A stretch of 64,000 bases of DNA from Piscinibacter aquaticus (GCA_007994965.1 VOPW01000001.1:1922001-1986000), one strand, 5' to 3'; shown: positions 31,692 to 44,273, counted from the stretch's first letter. Program-made: numbers and translations. The notes: a model not told the origin generated them from the sequence alone.

Positions 31692-34433
31692 TCAGAACTT
31701 GTACGACGCGTTGGCGTAGTAGGTGCGCCCACGCGGATCGTAGTAGCGGTCGTCAAAGCCGCGCATCTGGCCCTTGTTGTTGCCGCCAGTGACCACCGAG
31801 AAGGGCGGATTGCGGTCGAACACGTTGAGCACGCCAAGCTGGATGGTCCAAGCCTTCGCCGGCGTCCACACCGACTGCCAGTCGAACGTGACCTGCGGAC
31901 GAACCTTGCGACGGATCTCGGCCGTGTTGCCGTTCGGCAGACCGTCCGGCCCCAGTTCCTCCGCTTCCTGGACGCTGTCGTCGTAGCCCGACTTGAAGTT
32001 GGCCGTCAGAGTGTGCGACCGGGCTTGAGACACCTTGACCGTATTCGCCCACTTCCCTGAATCCGGAAGGTCACCGTGGTGTCCTCGCCGAATCGACCCA
32101 GGCTGGAGAAGTACGCATCGCCCGGCAGCAGCTGATAGCGATTACGCAGCATATAGGTGGTGGTCAGCTGCGAGGTCAAGCCGCCCAGCGCAGTGTCGAA
32201 CCGCCCAATGACGTTGAAGTCGATGCCGGCGTTCCACGAATTGCCGAGGTTGGCATTGCCCTGGAAGATCGCCAGATAGTTCTCGCCGGTGCCCGCCAAC
32301 TTGGTACGGAACGACGACGCATACTTCGTCGGGTTAGCAAAGAACTCCGACTCCGGGATCTGACCGAAGCTGTCGCGGATACCAACCACCCAGTAGTCCG
32401 CGCCGAAGGACAGGTTCTGACTCGGTTCCAGGACGATGCCGAAACTCGCTTGCTTCGACTTCTCCGGCTTCAGGTTCAGGTTTCCGCCGGCGAAGACGTC
32501 GTACTGATCTCCGTCGGGACGGCAGACTGCGCCCAACCCAGTAGCGATCTGCTGCAGCGCGGTATTCGTCGAGCAGTCGTACTGATCGCTCGTCACGCCG
32601 AACGACTCTTCCGGGCTCTTCACTTGCTTCACGGTCGGTGCACGGAAGCCCGTGCCGATCGAGCCGCGCAGCAACACGTTGCTCGACGGCTGCCAGCGAA
32701 CAGCCACCTTACCGTTCGTCGACTCGCCTACACCCTGGTACTTGTCGAAGCGAACGGCGCCCGAGGTTTCGATGGTCTTCGTCACGGGCGCGACGAGTTC
32801 GGCAAAGGCACCCGCGACCTTGCGCTGCGCCGAGTACGGGATCACTGCCGCTTCGTCACCGAAGCGCACTTCGCCGTTCAGACCCTGCGCCAAAGGACTC
32901 GGAGCGTTGTTGTTCTTCTCGATGCCGAAGTTCGCGCCGAGGCCGATGCTGAGCGCACCGCCTGCCATCGGCATGATCTCCCGCGAAACCTTCGCGTTGA
33001 TCATGTCCAGTGTCGACTTGCCGCCGTTGTAGTAGCCGTTGCGCAGAACGCCCTGCAGCGCATCGATCGCCCCTTGCGTTTGCTGGCCCGGGCCAACGAA
33101 TGGATCGAGCAGTCCGGCGAACAGAACGTCGGTGAACAGCGCGTTCTGCTCAGGGTAGCCCTTGTTGAAGATCTTCGACTTGCTGACGGAGTGGACGATC
33201 GAAGCACCGTAGTCCCAGCCAAGCACGGTGCCTTCGGCACCCAGCGTGAAATGCAGCAGGTCGGACTTGTTGACAGACGTGCGTTGACCAAGATCGAACA
33301 CGCGATATCGTGCCGTGACGTTGCCGGTGGCCGGCAGGCCGGGAAGGCCCTGCACCGCGGTCGGCAGGCTACCCACGGGGACCGGAATCGACCCAGGCAC
33401 CGGCGCGATCCGCGAGGTCTGCTCGCTCTTCGCGGTCAGCAGTTCTGCGGTCACGCGGTGATCACCCGCCAGCTTCATCTGACCCTGAAGGTAGAGGTTG
33501 CTGCGCTTCTGCTCAGGGTAGATCTCGAGTTGCGTGACGTAGTCGTAGTAACACGCGCGGGCGCCAAAGCGGAACGTGTCCGGCGGGCAGAAGCCGTTCT
33601 CGATGAAGTACGGGCTGACGATCTCGTCGTCAGCGGAGCCAGCCCGTTGGGAATGACGATGTTGGCGGGGATCGGGCTCGGCGAACCGCTGTTGATCTGA
33701 TAGTTCTTGCCGTTGTCAGCGAACTTGACCAGCGCCGACTTGGCGAAGTCGCGCTGCGTGGACTTCAGCTTGGTCCGCTTGTCCGCGCTGGCTGCGATCA
33801 AGACGTTGAACCCGTCAGTGTCGATGTCGCCAAAGCCTTTGGTGGCGCTGATGCGGGTCTCGCGCGCGCCGCCGCTCGGGCTCGAGAAGCCCACGCTGAC
33901 ATCACCATCCGAGGCATTGCGGCGGGTGATGAAGTTCACCACGCCGGCAACGGCATCGCTGCCATACAGTGCCGAGGCGCCGTCCGTCAGAATCTCAACG
34001 CGCTCAATGGCGGCAAGCGGAATCGTATTCAGGTCAACCGCGGCCCCGAAGCCGGTGATCGCCTGACCACCGAATTGCGTGATGCGCTTGCCGTTCAGCA
34101 GGACCAGTGTTCGCTGTTCGCCGAGAGCGCGGAGGAGATGCCAACGAAGCCACCGGTTTCACCGCCCACCGACGCCGCCTGGGACACTGAACCCTGCGCG
34201 GCAGGGAGCGCCTGCAGCAGGTCGGCCACGTTTGTGGCGCCAGTTCGCTGAATCTGCTCGCGAGTAATGGTCTGGACCGGTAGCGCCCCTTCGGTCTGGA
34301 CGCGGCGAATCGAAGAACCCGTGATCTCGACGCGCTCGAGAGTGGCTTGGCCGAAAGCAGGCACGCTGGTAATGCCCGCGGCACCGCCCAGCGCGATCAG
34401 CACTGCGCTGCAAACCTTGGTTCGCTTGTGCAT
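31692..34433 (-). CDS. TonB-dependent outer-membrane receptor, frame broken several times
   Basis: This receptor of about 912 residues starts MHKRTKVCSAVLIALGGAAG with a signal peptide, after a GAGGAG ribosome site. The plug domain has VEITGSSIRRVQTEGALPVQ and ITREQIQRTGATNVADLLQALP. The barrel ends YYDPRGRTYYANASYKF, with the terminal Phe typical of outer-membrane barrels. Frame shifts lie near 34113, 33643 and 32055. It lies just upstream of tonB on the same strand, so it is a probable substrate receptor of that TonB system. The substrate is not clear; relatives include peptide and sugar receptors. Confidence 0.9.
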
Positions 34434-34781
34434 TCGTTATCTCCTCTGAAAGGATGGAAAGGTCGAAAGGTTGGGAGCACCTTGCTCAGCAAGAGCCATG
34501 CCTCGACACGTCGATGGTGGCTCGCGTCTGTGCAGTGCGCACTCTGTGATTCTCGCGAAGCGAAAACGCATGCCCTCACAGGGTATTCCTTGAGTTCGTG
34601 GCATCGCGATCACACTCGCGCAGGTGTTCCGGCCCAGACGACTGACTCGGTGGTCTAGACAGATCTCACTAACCGCCATGAAGGTCAACGCTGAGCACAC
34701 AGCACTCGGACGGGGCATGCAGAGGCGCTGCGCGACCGATGGCGGTGCGAAGTTGCAGGAGCCGTGCCTGCGCCACGCTCG
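34434..34781. other. intergenic region upstream of the second receptor
   Basis: About 350 bases lie between the receptor start and the ABC ATPase stop. I see no convincing gene, hairpin terminator or Fur-like box here. It should hold the receptor promoter. Confidence 0.5.
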
Positions 34782-36612
34782 CTACTCTGCCTGCACCGCA
34801 ATCCGCGGCACCGCCGCCAGCAGCGTGCGCGTGTAGTCGCTGCGCGGCGCGCCCAGCACCTGTTCGACGCTGCCCGCCTCCTCGATGCGGCCGCGCTGCA
34901 TCACCGCAATGCGGTCGGCGATGTACTCGACCACGCCGATGTTGTGCGTGATGAACAGGTACGAGACGCCGGTGTCGCGCTGCAGTTCGCGCAGCAGGTT
35001 GAGGATCTGCGCCTGCACCGAGACATCGAGCGCCGAGGTCGGCTCGTCGCAGACGATCAGGCGCGGCTCGACGGCCAGCGCGCGCGCGATGGCGATGCGC
35101 TGTCGCTGCCCGCCGGAGAACTCGTGCGGATAGCGCTGCAGCGCGTCGCGGCGCAGGCCGACCTGGTCGACCAGCGTGTGAAGCCGCTCGCGGCGCTGCA
35201 CGGCATCGAGCTCCGGCCGCAGGGCGACCAAGCCCTCCTCGAGGATGTCGAACACGCGCATGCGCGGGTCCAGCGAGCCGAACGGATCCTGGAAGACGAT
35301 CTGCACCGCACGGCGCGCCGGCGCAGCGCCTCGCCTTCGAGCGCGAAGAGATCCTGGCCCTGGAACAGCGCCTGCCCGCCGATCACCGCGGCGGCGCAAC
35401 AGCTGCACGATCGCCTTGCCGGTGGTGGTCTTGCCGCAACCCGATTCACCCACCAGCGCCAGCGTGCGGCCCGACGGAATGTCGAACGAGACACCATCCA
35501 CCGCGGTGAAGGCACCGGCCACGCGCTGCAGCAGGCCCTTGCGGATCGGGAAGCGCACCGACAGGTCGCGCACCTCGAGCAAGGGCTTGTCGGCGCCGTC
35601 GCCGCGCGGCGCTTCGTAGCGCAGCGGCTCGGCCGGGAGCCTGGCCTCCACCGCTGCGGCACCTTCGCGGTACAGCACGCAGCGCACGCTGCTGCCGCCC
35701 GCGCGCTCGAGCGCCGGCGGCGCGGCGGGCATGCGTCGTGGGCCTGATCGCAGCGCGGCGCGAAGCGGCAGCCGCCGAACTCCTGCCACAGCGGCGGCAC
35801 GGTGCCGGCGATCGCGGCGAGCGCCCCGCCCCGCTTGGCGGTGTCGGGCAGCGCGCGCAGCAGCGCCCGCGCATACGGATGCTTGGGCGCGGTGAAGAAC
35901 TCCTGCGCGCTCGCCACCTCGACGATCTGGCCGGCGTACATCAGCGCCACCTGCTGCGCCATGCCCGAGACCACGGCAGGTCGTGGGTGATGAGCAGCAT
36001 GCCCATGCCCTGCTCGCGCTGCAGCTGGCGCAGCAGATCGAGGATCTGCGCCTGGATGGTCACGTCCAGCGCCGTGGTCGGCTCGTCGGCGATCAGGAAG
36101 TCGGGTTCGCAGGCCAGCGTCATCGCGATCATCACGCGCTGCTTCTGGCCGCCCGACAGGCGGAACGGATACTCGTCGATGCGACGCTGCGGCTCGGGGA
36201 TGCCGACGCGGCCCAGCCATTCGATCGCCCTCGCCCGCGCCGCCTCGCCGCGCAGTTCGGTGTGCGCCTCGATCGCCTCGACGATCTGCTCGCCCACACG
36301 CATCACCGGGTTCAGGCTGGTGGCCGGCTCCTGGAAGATCATGCCGATGCGCCCGCCGCGCACCGCGCGCATGCTCGATTCGGGCAGGGCCAGCACGTCG
36401 TGGCCTTCGATGTCGATGCGGCCGCTGGTCACGCTGCCGTTGTCGGGCAACAGCCGCATCAGCGCCAGCGCAGTCATGCTCTTGCCGCAGCCGGATTCGC
36501 CCACCAGTGCAAAGGTCTCGCCGCGGCGGATGGCCGTGCTCAGGCCGTCGATGGCGCGCACCAGGCCGGCATCGGCATCCAGCGCCACCTTGAGTTCGTC
36601 GATGGTCAGCAT
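34782..36612 (-). CDS. yejF: YejF-type peptide ABC transporter, fused double ATPase, frame broken several times
   Basis: This protein of about 605 residues has two ABC ATPase domains. The first has Walker A GESGCGKSMTALALM, signature LSGGQKQRVMIAM and Walker B DFLIADEPTTALDV. A CRFAPRCDQAHDACP-type Cys segment follows, as in oligopeptide ATPases. The second has GESGCGKTTTGKAI, FSGGQRQRIAIARAL and LIVCDEPTSALDV. Shifts lie near 35970, 35733, 35395 and possibly 35330. It powers the permeases encoded just upstream. The Yej system takes up peptides and microcin C in enterobacteria. Confidence 0.88.
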
Positions 36613-36622
36613 CTCGTGATCC

Positions 36623-38064
36623 TCAGGCCGCCGGGCGCTTGATCAGGCGCGGGCGGAAGCTGCGTGCGCGCGGGTCGAAGGCGTCGCGCACGCCATCGGC
36701 AAACAGGTTGGCGGCCAGCACCAGCGTGACCATGAATCCGAAGGCGGCGGCGAAGCTCCACCACACCACCGGGTCGCGGCTCATCTCGCTGCGCGCCGGG
36801 TTGATCATGCCGCCGAAGCTGTTCATCGACGGGTCGACGCCCACGCCGACATAGGTCAGCACCGCCTCGTACAGGATCAGCTCGGAAAAGCTCAGCACGG
36901 TGGTGATCAGCACCGGGTGCATCACGTTCGGTGCGATGTGCTTCGCCATGATGCGCGCGTGGCCCACACCGAAGGCGGTGGCCGCCTGCACGTACTCGAG
37001 CTCGCGCAGCTTCAGCGTCTCGCCACGCACCGGGCGGCACAGCGTCGCCCAGCCGGTCAGACCGAGGATCACGCAGAGCAGGAAGATCTTCAGGTCCGAG
37101 CGCTCGAGGCCGGTCTCGAACAGGTCGGGATTCTTGTCGAGGAACACCTGCACCATCAGCACGCAGGCGGCGATCAGCAGCACGTTGGGCACCGAGCTGA
37201 GCGTGGTGTAGAGGTACTGGATGACCTCGTCGACCCAGCCGCGGAAGTAGCCGGCGAGGATGCCCAGCACCACCGCGAAGGGAGCGTGGCCACCGTCGCC
37301 AGCGTGCCGATCACGAAAGCAGTGCGGATGCTCTTCATCGCCTGGTAGAGCACGTCGTTGCCGGTGCGGTCGGTGCCGAAGACGTGGTAATGGCCCATCA
37401 GCGCCACGACGATGCCGATCAGCACGGACGACACCGCCACGGTGATCAGCGCGGCGCGCAGCGGCAGATCGGTGCGGTCGCCGAGCAGGTCGCGCAGCGC
37501 GCCACCCATGCCGCCATGGCTGCGGCGCAGTGCGGCGGCCGTGGCCAGCGTGGCCATTGCGGCGAAGATCAAGCCGCCGAGCGCGCCTACCGCGGCGCGA
37601 GACGCCACATCGCCGCCCCACTGCGACTCGGGCTCACTCAGATGCGCGCCACCGAACTTCAACCGTGGAAAGTCGCGCACCGGCTGGCCGTCGCGCTCGA
37701 TCGGCTCCTTCTGCAGGCCAAGGTAGGCCAACGGCTCCGAGTAGCCTGTCTCGCGCATCGCGATCTGCCGTGCCATCAGCACGTCGAGCAGGCTCTCGGT
37801 GGTGGTGGCGTAGAAGGTCGGCGTGCCGGCCGGCGCACCGGGCGCGGGCGGCAGCGCACGGCGGAAGTGCACGCTGTCGGCCATGGTGACGAGCGCGAAC
37901 AGCACCAGCACGATGCCCGAGCACAGCGCGGCCGGATCACGCAGCACCTTCCACCAGTTGGCGCGCAGGTTGGCGTTGACGCGGATGCGCCAGCCGTACC
38001 AGGCCAGCGCGGCGAGCATCAGGTAGAGGACCACATCGGTCCAGAGCAGGACGATCTTCGGCAT
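36623..38064 (-). CDS. yejE: YejE-type peptide ABC transporter permease, frame broken once
   Basis: This inner-membrane permease has about 480 residues, longer than E. coli YejE because of an extended periplasmic loop after the first helices (SVHFRRALPPAPGAPAG to SEPESQWGG). The core permease contains FGTDRTGNDVLYQAMKSIR. After the shift near 37283 come VLGILAGYFRGWVDEVIQY, the EAA loop ELEYVQAATAFGVGHARIMAKHI and helices to FADGVRDAFDPRAR. It starts 9 bases after yejB ends. Confidence 0.88.
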
Positions 38065-38073
38065 GGCAGTCAG

Positions 38074-39057
38074 TCAGGAGAGCCGCACGCGCGGATCGGC
38101 CCAGGTGTAGGCCACGTCGATGACCACGTAGCTCGCGATGTACAGCAGCGCGCCGAGGAAGACCATCGAGCGCACGATGGCGAAATCCTGGCCGCTGATC
38201 GCCTCGATGACGAAGGCGCCGAGGCCCGGAATGCCGAAGAAGCTCTCGAACACCAGGCTGCCGAGGAAGACGTAGGGCAGGTACGAGCCGGCGCTGGTGA
38301 TGATCGGGATCAGCGCATTCTTCAGCACGTGGCGGAACAGCACCACCGCTTCCGACAGGCCCTTGGCGCGCGCGGTGCGCACGTAGTCGCGGCCGATCTC
38401 CTCGAGGAACATCGCGCGGTACAGCCGCGCCTCGCCGCCCAGGCGCGACAGCAGCGACAGCATGATCGGCAGGACCAGGAACTTCACCGCATCGAGCCCC
38501 GGCGCGTAACCGTTGATCGGCACCAGCCGCAGCACACGCGAGAAGAAGTACTGGCCGACGATGATGTAGAAGAGCGCCGAGATCGACAGCATCAGCACGC
38601 ACAGCACCACGCCCCAGAAATCGATGCGCGAGTGGCGGAAGAACACCAGCAGCAGCGCGAAGGCCGTGCTGGCGATCACCTGCAGGATGAACAGCGGCAG
38701 CGCGAGCTGCAGGCTCACGCCCATTCGGGTCTTGATCTCGTGGCCGATGTCGATGGCGTTGCGTGCATCGGAGCGGCCGAACTGGAAGGCGAACAGCGAC
38801 ACCGAGCGCTCCCACAGGATGGTCTGCGTCACCTGCGCGGCGCCCTGCTCCTTCGCATTCCAGTACAGCGGCTTGTCGTAGCCGCGCTCGGCCTTCCACT
38901 TCTCGATCTGGTCCTGCGTCACGCGCTTGCCGCCGATGTTCAGCCGCGCCATGTCGTCGGGCGTGTTGACGGTGAAGAACAGCGCGAAGGTCAGCAGGTT
39001 CACGCCGATCAGGATCAGCACCCCATAGCCGATGCGGCGGATCAGGTAGTTCAGCAT
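38074..39057 (-). CDS. yejB: YejB-type peptide ABC transporter permease
   Basis: This permease of about 327 residues starts MLNYLIRRIGYGVLILIGVN. It has the large periplasmic loop RLNIGGKRVTQDQIEKWKAE, and the EAA loop lies around RDYVRTARAKGLSEAVVLFR. It ends YTWADPRVRLS. The ATG at 39057 follows the binding-protein stop (TGA 39059-39061) with one base between. Without repair of a shift near 39119 the upstream gene reads straight into this one; that continuous 1,092-codon frame is an artefact. Confidence 0.9.
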   Translation of the reverse strand: MLNYLIRRIGYGVLILIGVNLLTFALFFTVNTPDDMARLNIGGKRVTQDQIEKWKAERGYDKPLYWNAKEQGAAQVTQTILWERSVSLFAFQFGRSDARNAIDIGHEIKTRMGVSLQLALPLFILQVIASTAFALLLVFFRHSRIDFWGVVLCVLMLSISALFYIIVGQYFFSRVLRLVPINGYAPGLDAVKFLVLPIMLSLLSRLGGEARLYRAMFLEEIGRDYVRTARAKGLSEAVVLFRHVLKNALIPIITSAGSYLPYVFLGSLVFESFFGIPGLGAFVIEAISGQDFAIVRSMVFLGALLYIASYVVIDVAYTWADPRVRLS

Positions 39058-39058
39058 G

Positions 39059-41292
39059 TCAGGCTCCGGCCGCCACGACCGACTTCGGCTTCGCAGTAGC
39101 AAGCTGGCGCGCGCGGTAGCCGCGCCAGCCAGCAGCACCATCGCCAGCAGCGCCAGCGCGATCAGCGCCAGCGGCCAGCGCACCGGCTGGTTCCATTCGG
39201 CCTGCTTCGCCACGCGCAGCGCCGGGTCGATGCGGTAGTACTTGGCCAGGTCGCGCACCACGATGCTGGGCTTGCCGTTGTGCGCCCAGGGCTGGAACGC
39301 CAGCGCCACGTAGGGCCAGTAGCCCCAGGCCCAGGGCGCGTCTTCTCGCACCACGGCCACCATCTGGTCGATGACCTTCTGCTTCTCCGGGCCGTCTTCC
39401 AGCGTCTGCATGATGCGGTAGAGGCGGTCGTACTCGGGGTTGCTGTAGTTGGCCGCGTTCTCGCCCTGGTTCGGGTACTTCGCGTTCGGCCCGTAGAGCA
39501 GGAACAGGAAGTTCTCCGCGTCCGGATAGTCGGCCAGCCAGCCCCACCAGAAGATCTGCTGCTTGCCCTTGAGCACCTTGTCCTGGAACTGGTTGTAGTC
39601 GGTCGCGCGGATCTCCAGCTGCACGCCCAGCTTGGCGAACTGCTTGACCATCCAGTCGAGTTCCGGCTTGATGTCCGGCGTCGCGGCACGCTGGTAGTCG
39701 TAGTTCAGCACCAGCGGCTTGCCGGTCTTCGCATCGCGGCCGTCGGGGTAGCCGGCCTCGGCGAGCAGCTTCTTCGCGTCCTCGATCGTGCGGCGCACCG
39801 GCTTGCCGTCGACCAGCTGGTGCGTGACCGGGTTGATGCCGTCCGGCTTGCCTTCGCGCGAGCCGAACACGCCCGGCGGCACCGGCCCGTGCGCGGCGAC
39901 GCCGCCCTTGTTGCGGAAGATGCGGCCATAGCCTTCCTCCCAGTCGATCGCGATCGACAGCGCATGGCGCAGCTTGCGGTTCTTCGCCTGCTGCTCGGGC
40001 GTGTCGCCCTTGCCCACCACCGGGTCGAGCCAGTTGAAGCCGAGGTACCAGTTGTTGATGTCGGTGGCCTGCGGGAACAGGAAGCCGCGCGCCTCGTAGT
40101 CCGCCCGGACCTTGTCGGAATCCTCCATGTCGGCGCGGAACTGCACGCCCCACTCGGGCCGCTCGATCTCGGGCACGTCGAGGTAGCCCTGCTTGAACAT
40201 CTCCTTGCGCGGCACGGACTCCTTGACGATGGTCGACACCACCGTGTCGACGAAGGGCATGGTCTTGCCGCAGTCGTCGAGCAGGCCCTTCTCCTTGTCG
40301 CCCGGCTCGCCTTCGCAGGGGTAGGGCTCGCCGCGGAAGTTCGGGTTGCGCTTCATCACGTGCAGCCGATCCTGCACGTACTCGGTCATCATGTACGGGC
40401 CGGTGCCCACCGGCCACTTCACCAGCGACAGGCCGTTGGCGTTCATGCCCGGCTGCGAATAGAAGGCATCGGCCTCCCACGGCACCGGCGAGGAGAAGGT
40501 CATTGCCAGCCAGTATTTCCACTGCGGATACTTGCCCTTGATCCGGAAGCGCACCGTGTGGCTGTCGGGCGCCGTCACGCCGGCCAGCGGCCAGCGGCGA
40601 AAATCGAGGAAGGGCTTGTCGGGGCTCGACGCGGGCAGGCCGTGCAGGAGCTTCGCGTCCTCCGCCTTGACGAGCTCGGCGTACTCCTTCAGGCCGATCA
40701 CGTACTCCGAGAAGATCGCGAAGATCGGCGCCTCGATACGCGTGGTGGCGTGGCGCTTGAACGCGTAGACGTAGTCCTCCGCCACCAGCTCGCGCGTGCC
40801 CTGCTTCTCGAAGTCCCAGGGCGAGCGCTTGTCACCCACCTGCTCGCGCGTGAGCTGGTGGTACAGATACTCGCCCCTGTCGTTCTTCGCGAAGGCCGGG
40901 TGCGGCGCGTAGAGGATGCCCTTCTTGAGCCGGACGTCGTAGATGCTCTCGGCGATCTGATCGGCCGGTGCATCGTCGGGCAGCGGCTGCCCGGCCTTGT
41001 CGACGTAGCGCGGATGCGCCACCGCCTCCGCCGTCTTCGGGATCAGCTCGTACGGCCGCTTCAGGTAGTGGTACGCATACATCGGCTCGTAAGCCGAGTA
41101 GGTGTACGGCGTCTCGGGATTGCTGTACGACGCGGTCGGGTCGAGGTAGCGCGGCGAGCGTTCGTCGAAGGAGTTGAACAGCGTGTTGGTGGCGGCAGCG
41201 CCATCCGGGTACGGGCTGTTGTTGCAGGCGGCCAGCACCAGCGTCAAGGCCAGTGTCCACCGTGCGCCCCACCCTCTCATCGGACCGTGCAT
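39059..41292 (-). CDS. yejA: YejA-type extracellular peptide-binding lipoprotein, frame broken once
   Basis: This SBP_bac_5-family protein of about 744 residues has a lipoprotein signal ending LTLVLAACNNSPYPD (lipobox LAAC). Family segments include WPVGTGPYMMTEYVQDRLHVMKRNPNF, NNWYLGFNWLDP and LRHALSIAIDWEEGY. The C-terminus carries a predicted membrane helix (PLALIALALLAMVLLAGA), unusual for a binding lipoprotein. The shift near 39119 restores the end AKPKSVVAAGA-stop. ATG 41292 is favoured by GAAGGGAA upstream; 41280 is possible. Confidence 0.88.
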
Positions 41293-41515
41293 GCGGTCGT
41301 TCCCTTCGTCGATCGGGAGCCCACCGCAGGCTTGGCGCGGCCGCTCCACCAAAAGAATCTGCCCCCGACGAACACCGGCTTGTGGCCGCGCCGCCGAGGG
41401 GCAGCCGCGGATGATAAGCGGGCGCCAGGCGACCTCGCTCAGGGTTTCACCGGCGGCGCCCCTTGAACATGGGGCCGGCCAGCCGATTAGAGCGGCGCCT
41501 CCAGGGCCGCGGAGG

Positions 41516-42397
41516 TCACCAGCCGATGAGCACGTCGCGTGCCTGCACGACGAGCTGCACGCGCGCGCCGACCGGCAGCGTCACCTTGGTCGGCACGTGG
41601 CCGAACGGCAGCCCGGTGAGGATGGGCGTGCGGGTCACGCAGCGCAGCTTCGCCACCATGCTCTTGAGCGTGTAGCCGCGGTCCAACGGCGACTTCTTCC
41701 AGTCGGTGAACGCACCGAGGACGATCGCCTTCTGTGCATCGAGCACCCCGGCCTGGTGCAGCTGCAGCAGGCTGCGCTCGACGCGGTAGGGGTGCTCGTT
41801 CACGTCTTCGAGAAACAGCACGCCGCCCTTGATGCGAGGCCAGTGCGGTGTGCCCAGCAGCGAATTGACCATGCACAGGTTGCCGCCCCACAGCACGCCC
41901 TTGACGTCCAACCCGTCGAAGCCAGCTTCGGTGCGGAAGCCCACCGCTTCCAGCTCGCCGCTCATTGCCTCGGCAAAGCAGTCGCGGGTGATCTCGTCGA
42001 CGCCCTCGCTGCCGAAGTCGAAGCACGCCATCGGCCCCGCCCAGGTCATGCCCTTGGCGTGGGCCAGCAGGCCGAGCTGAAGCGCAGTGAGGTCGCTGTG
42101 GCCCACCCAGCGCGTGCCGCGTTCGACGCTGCGGGCGAGCAGCGTCCAGTCGATCTGATCGAGCAACCGCGTCAGGCCATAGCCACCCCGCGCCGCCATG
42201 GCGATGTCCGGCGCCGCGCGGGCCACGCGGTGGATCGCGGCGAGCCGAAGTTCGTCGTCGCCGCCGAAGCGTTGGTGACGAGCCAGCGCGGCTTCGTCCA
42301 GCGCGACATCGAAGCCGAGAGCGGCCAGGCGGCGCGCCGCCAGGCAAGGTGGCGGCCCGGGCCACGACGCCCGAGGGCGTGAAGAGCTGCAAGGAAG

Positions 42398-42401
<4 letters not shown>
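41516..42401 (-). CDS. ldcA: LD-carboxypeptidase (S66 family), frame broken once
   Basis: This cytoplasmic enzyme of murein recycling trims tetrapeptides to tripeptides. It starts MTSLQLFTPSGVVARAAT and has AARGGYGLTRLLDQIDW. The likely catalytic Ser is in WVGHSDLTAL, Glu in FLEDVNEHPYR and His in LPFGHVPTKVTLP. A shift near 42350 separates the N-terminus. The start overlaps the tadA stop as ATGA. Length is about 295 residues. Confidence 0.9.
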
Positions 42402-43026
<625 letters not shown>

Positions 43027-43041
43027 CTAGGCTTGCCGGCC

Positions 43042-44013
43042 ATGCAGGAAGCGATGTTCCCGGAGACCGATGGCGTCCTGCCCGCCGCCGTGCCCGCGCC
43101 GGTGCAGTCACTGGCCGCGGCCTTGCCATCTGTGGTGCGGCTCGGTACCTCGTCGTGGACCTTCCCCGGCTGGGCGGGCCTGGTCTATGCCCATCGCGCC
43201 AGCGCGCAGGCACTCGCGCGCGATGGCCTGCCCGCCTACGGCCACCACCCGCTGCTGCGCACCGTGAGCCTCGACCGCAGCTTCTACTGGCCGCTGGAAG
43301 CCGCTGAGTACGCGGCCTGCGCGCAGCAGGTGCCCGACGACTTCCGCTTCGTCGTCAAGGCGCCGGCGCGCATCTGCGATGCGGTGCTGCGCGATCCCGG
43401 CGGTCGCGGTGCACGACCCAATCCGCTGTTTCTCGACGCGCAGACCGCGCTCGGTGAATTCGTGCGCCCCGCCATGGAAGGCCTCGGGGAGAAGCTCGGC
43501 GCGCTGGTGTTCCAGATCAGCCCGCTGCCCGCGCACTGGCTGTCGGACCGCGAGGCCCTGTTCGCCGGGCTGGACGCCCTGCTGCATGCGCTGCCGCCGG
43601 GCCTTCTCTGCGCCGTGGAGGTGCGCGACGCCGCCTGGCTGGGCGCGGACTTCGCCGCGCTGCTGCGAGCCCGCGGCGCCACCTACTGCCTCGGCCTGCA
43701 TCCCCGGCTGCCGCCGATCGACGAGCAGTTGCCGATGCTGCGCGCACTGTGGCCCGGGCCGCTGGTGTGCCGCTGGAACCTGCACCGCCGCCATGGCGCG
43801 CAGGGCTACGAATCGGCCAAGGCGGGCTACGAGCCCTTCGACCGCCTCGTCGATCCCGACCCCGGCACACGTGAAGTGCTGGCCAGGGTCGCGGCCGCCA
43901 CGTCAGCCGCCGGCCAGCCGGTGTACGTGACGATCAACAACAAGGCCGAAGGCAGCGCCCCCTGCTCGGTGATCGCGCTGGCCGAGGAGATCGCGCGGCA
44001 GCGCGCCGGCTGA
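43042..44013 (+). CDS. DUF72 family protein
   Basis: This 323-residue TIM-barrel-like protein of unknown function starts MQEAMFPETDGVLPAAVPAP. The DUF72 core includes VRLGTSSWTFPGWAGLVY, SFYWPLEAAEYAACAQQVP, DDFRFVVKAPARI and LVCRWNLHRRHG, and the end VYVTINNKAEGSAP. The frame is intact. The stop (44011-44013) touches the guaA-like repeat, so the ancestral neighbour was probably the guaA 3' end on the opposite strand. Confidence 0.9.
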   Translation: MQEAMFPETDGVLPAAVPAPVQSLAAALPSVVRLGTSSWTFPGWAGLVYAHRASAQALARDGLPAYGHHPLLRTVSLDRSFYWPLEAAEYAACAQQVPDDFRFVVKAPARICDAVLRDPGGRGARPNPLFLDAQTALGEFVRPAMEGLGEKLGALVFQISPLPAHWLSDREALFAGLDALLHALPPGLLCAVEVRDAAWLGADFAALLRARGATYCLGLHPRLPPIDEQLPMLRALWPGPLVCRWNLHRRHGAQGYESAKAGYEPFDRLVDPDPGTREVLARVAAATSAAGQPVYVTINNKAEGSAPCSVIALAEEIARQRAG

Positions 44014-44051
44014 TCACTCCCACTCTATTGTCAACAGGCAGGTGCCGCTCA
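44014..44051. repeat. left att-like core: guaA 3' end, copy 1
   Basis: It reads TCACTCCCACTCTATTGTCA and on through ACAGGCAGG; on the minus strand ACAATAGAGTGGGAGTGA encodes T-I-E-W-E-stop, the conserved C-terminus of GuaA. It matches the copy at 53895 at 37 of 38 bases and abuts the DUF72 stop codon. Confidence 0.8.
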
Positions 44052-44089
44052 TAGGTGGGAGCGAGCCTCCACCGGATGCGAATCAGCTC

Positions 44090-44273
44090 GATACCGACAT
44101 TTCTACCGTCGCTGAACAGAGCATCAGGGGACCCCTTTTATGACCTCCAACGATGAAGCCCGCGACGTTGCCGGCCTTCTAGGCAGAAGCAGCGCGTTCG
44201 GGGCAGGGTTGACGGTATCAGAAGCCGGGTTGCCCGCGTCGATGACGGTATCGGCAAGGTCAGAGTCGGTATC
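44090..44273. repeat. short-repeat (arm-type) array, copy 1
   Basis: Sites are GATACCGAC (44090), TACCGTC (44104), GACGGTATC (44211 and 44244) and GTCGGTATC (44265). The first two are inverted relative to the last three. Spacings of 33 and 21 bases between the last three equal those in copy 2. They are probable arm-binding sites of a tyrosine integrase, outside any gene. Confidence 0.7.

Noticed and set aside
37384-41466. Very long plus-strand open frames (over 570 and 720 codons) across the peptide transporter genes
   Set aside because: They are antisense shadows in GC-rich DNA; they lack any known domain and mirror strongly conserved minus-strand genes.
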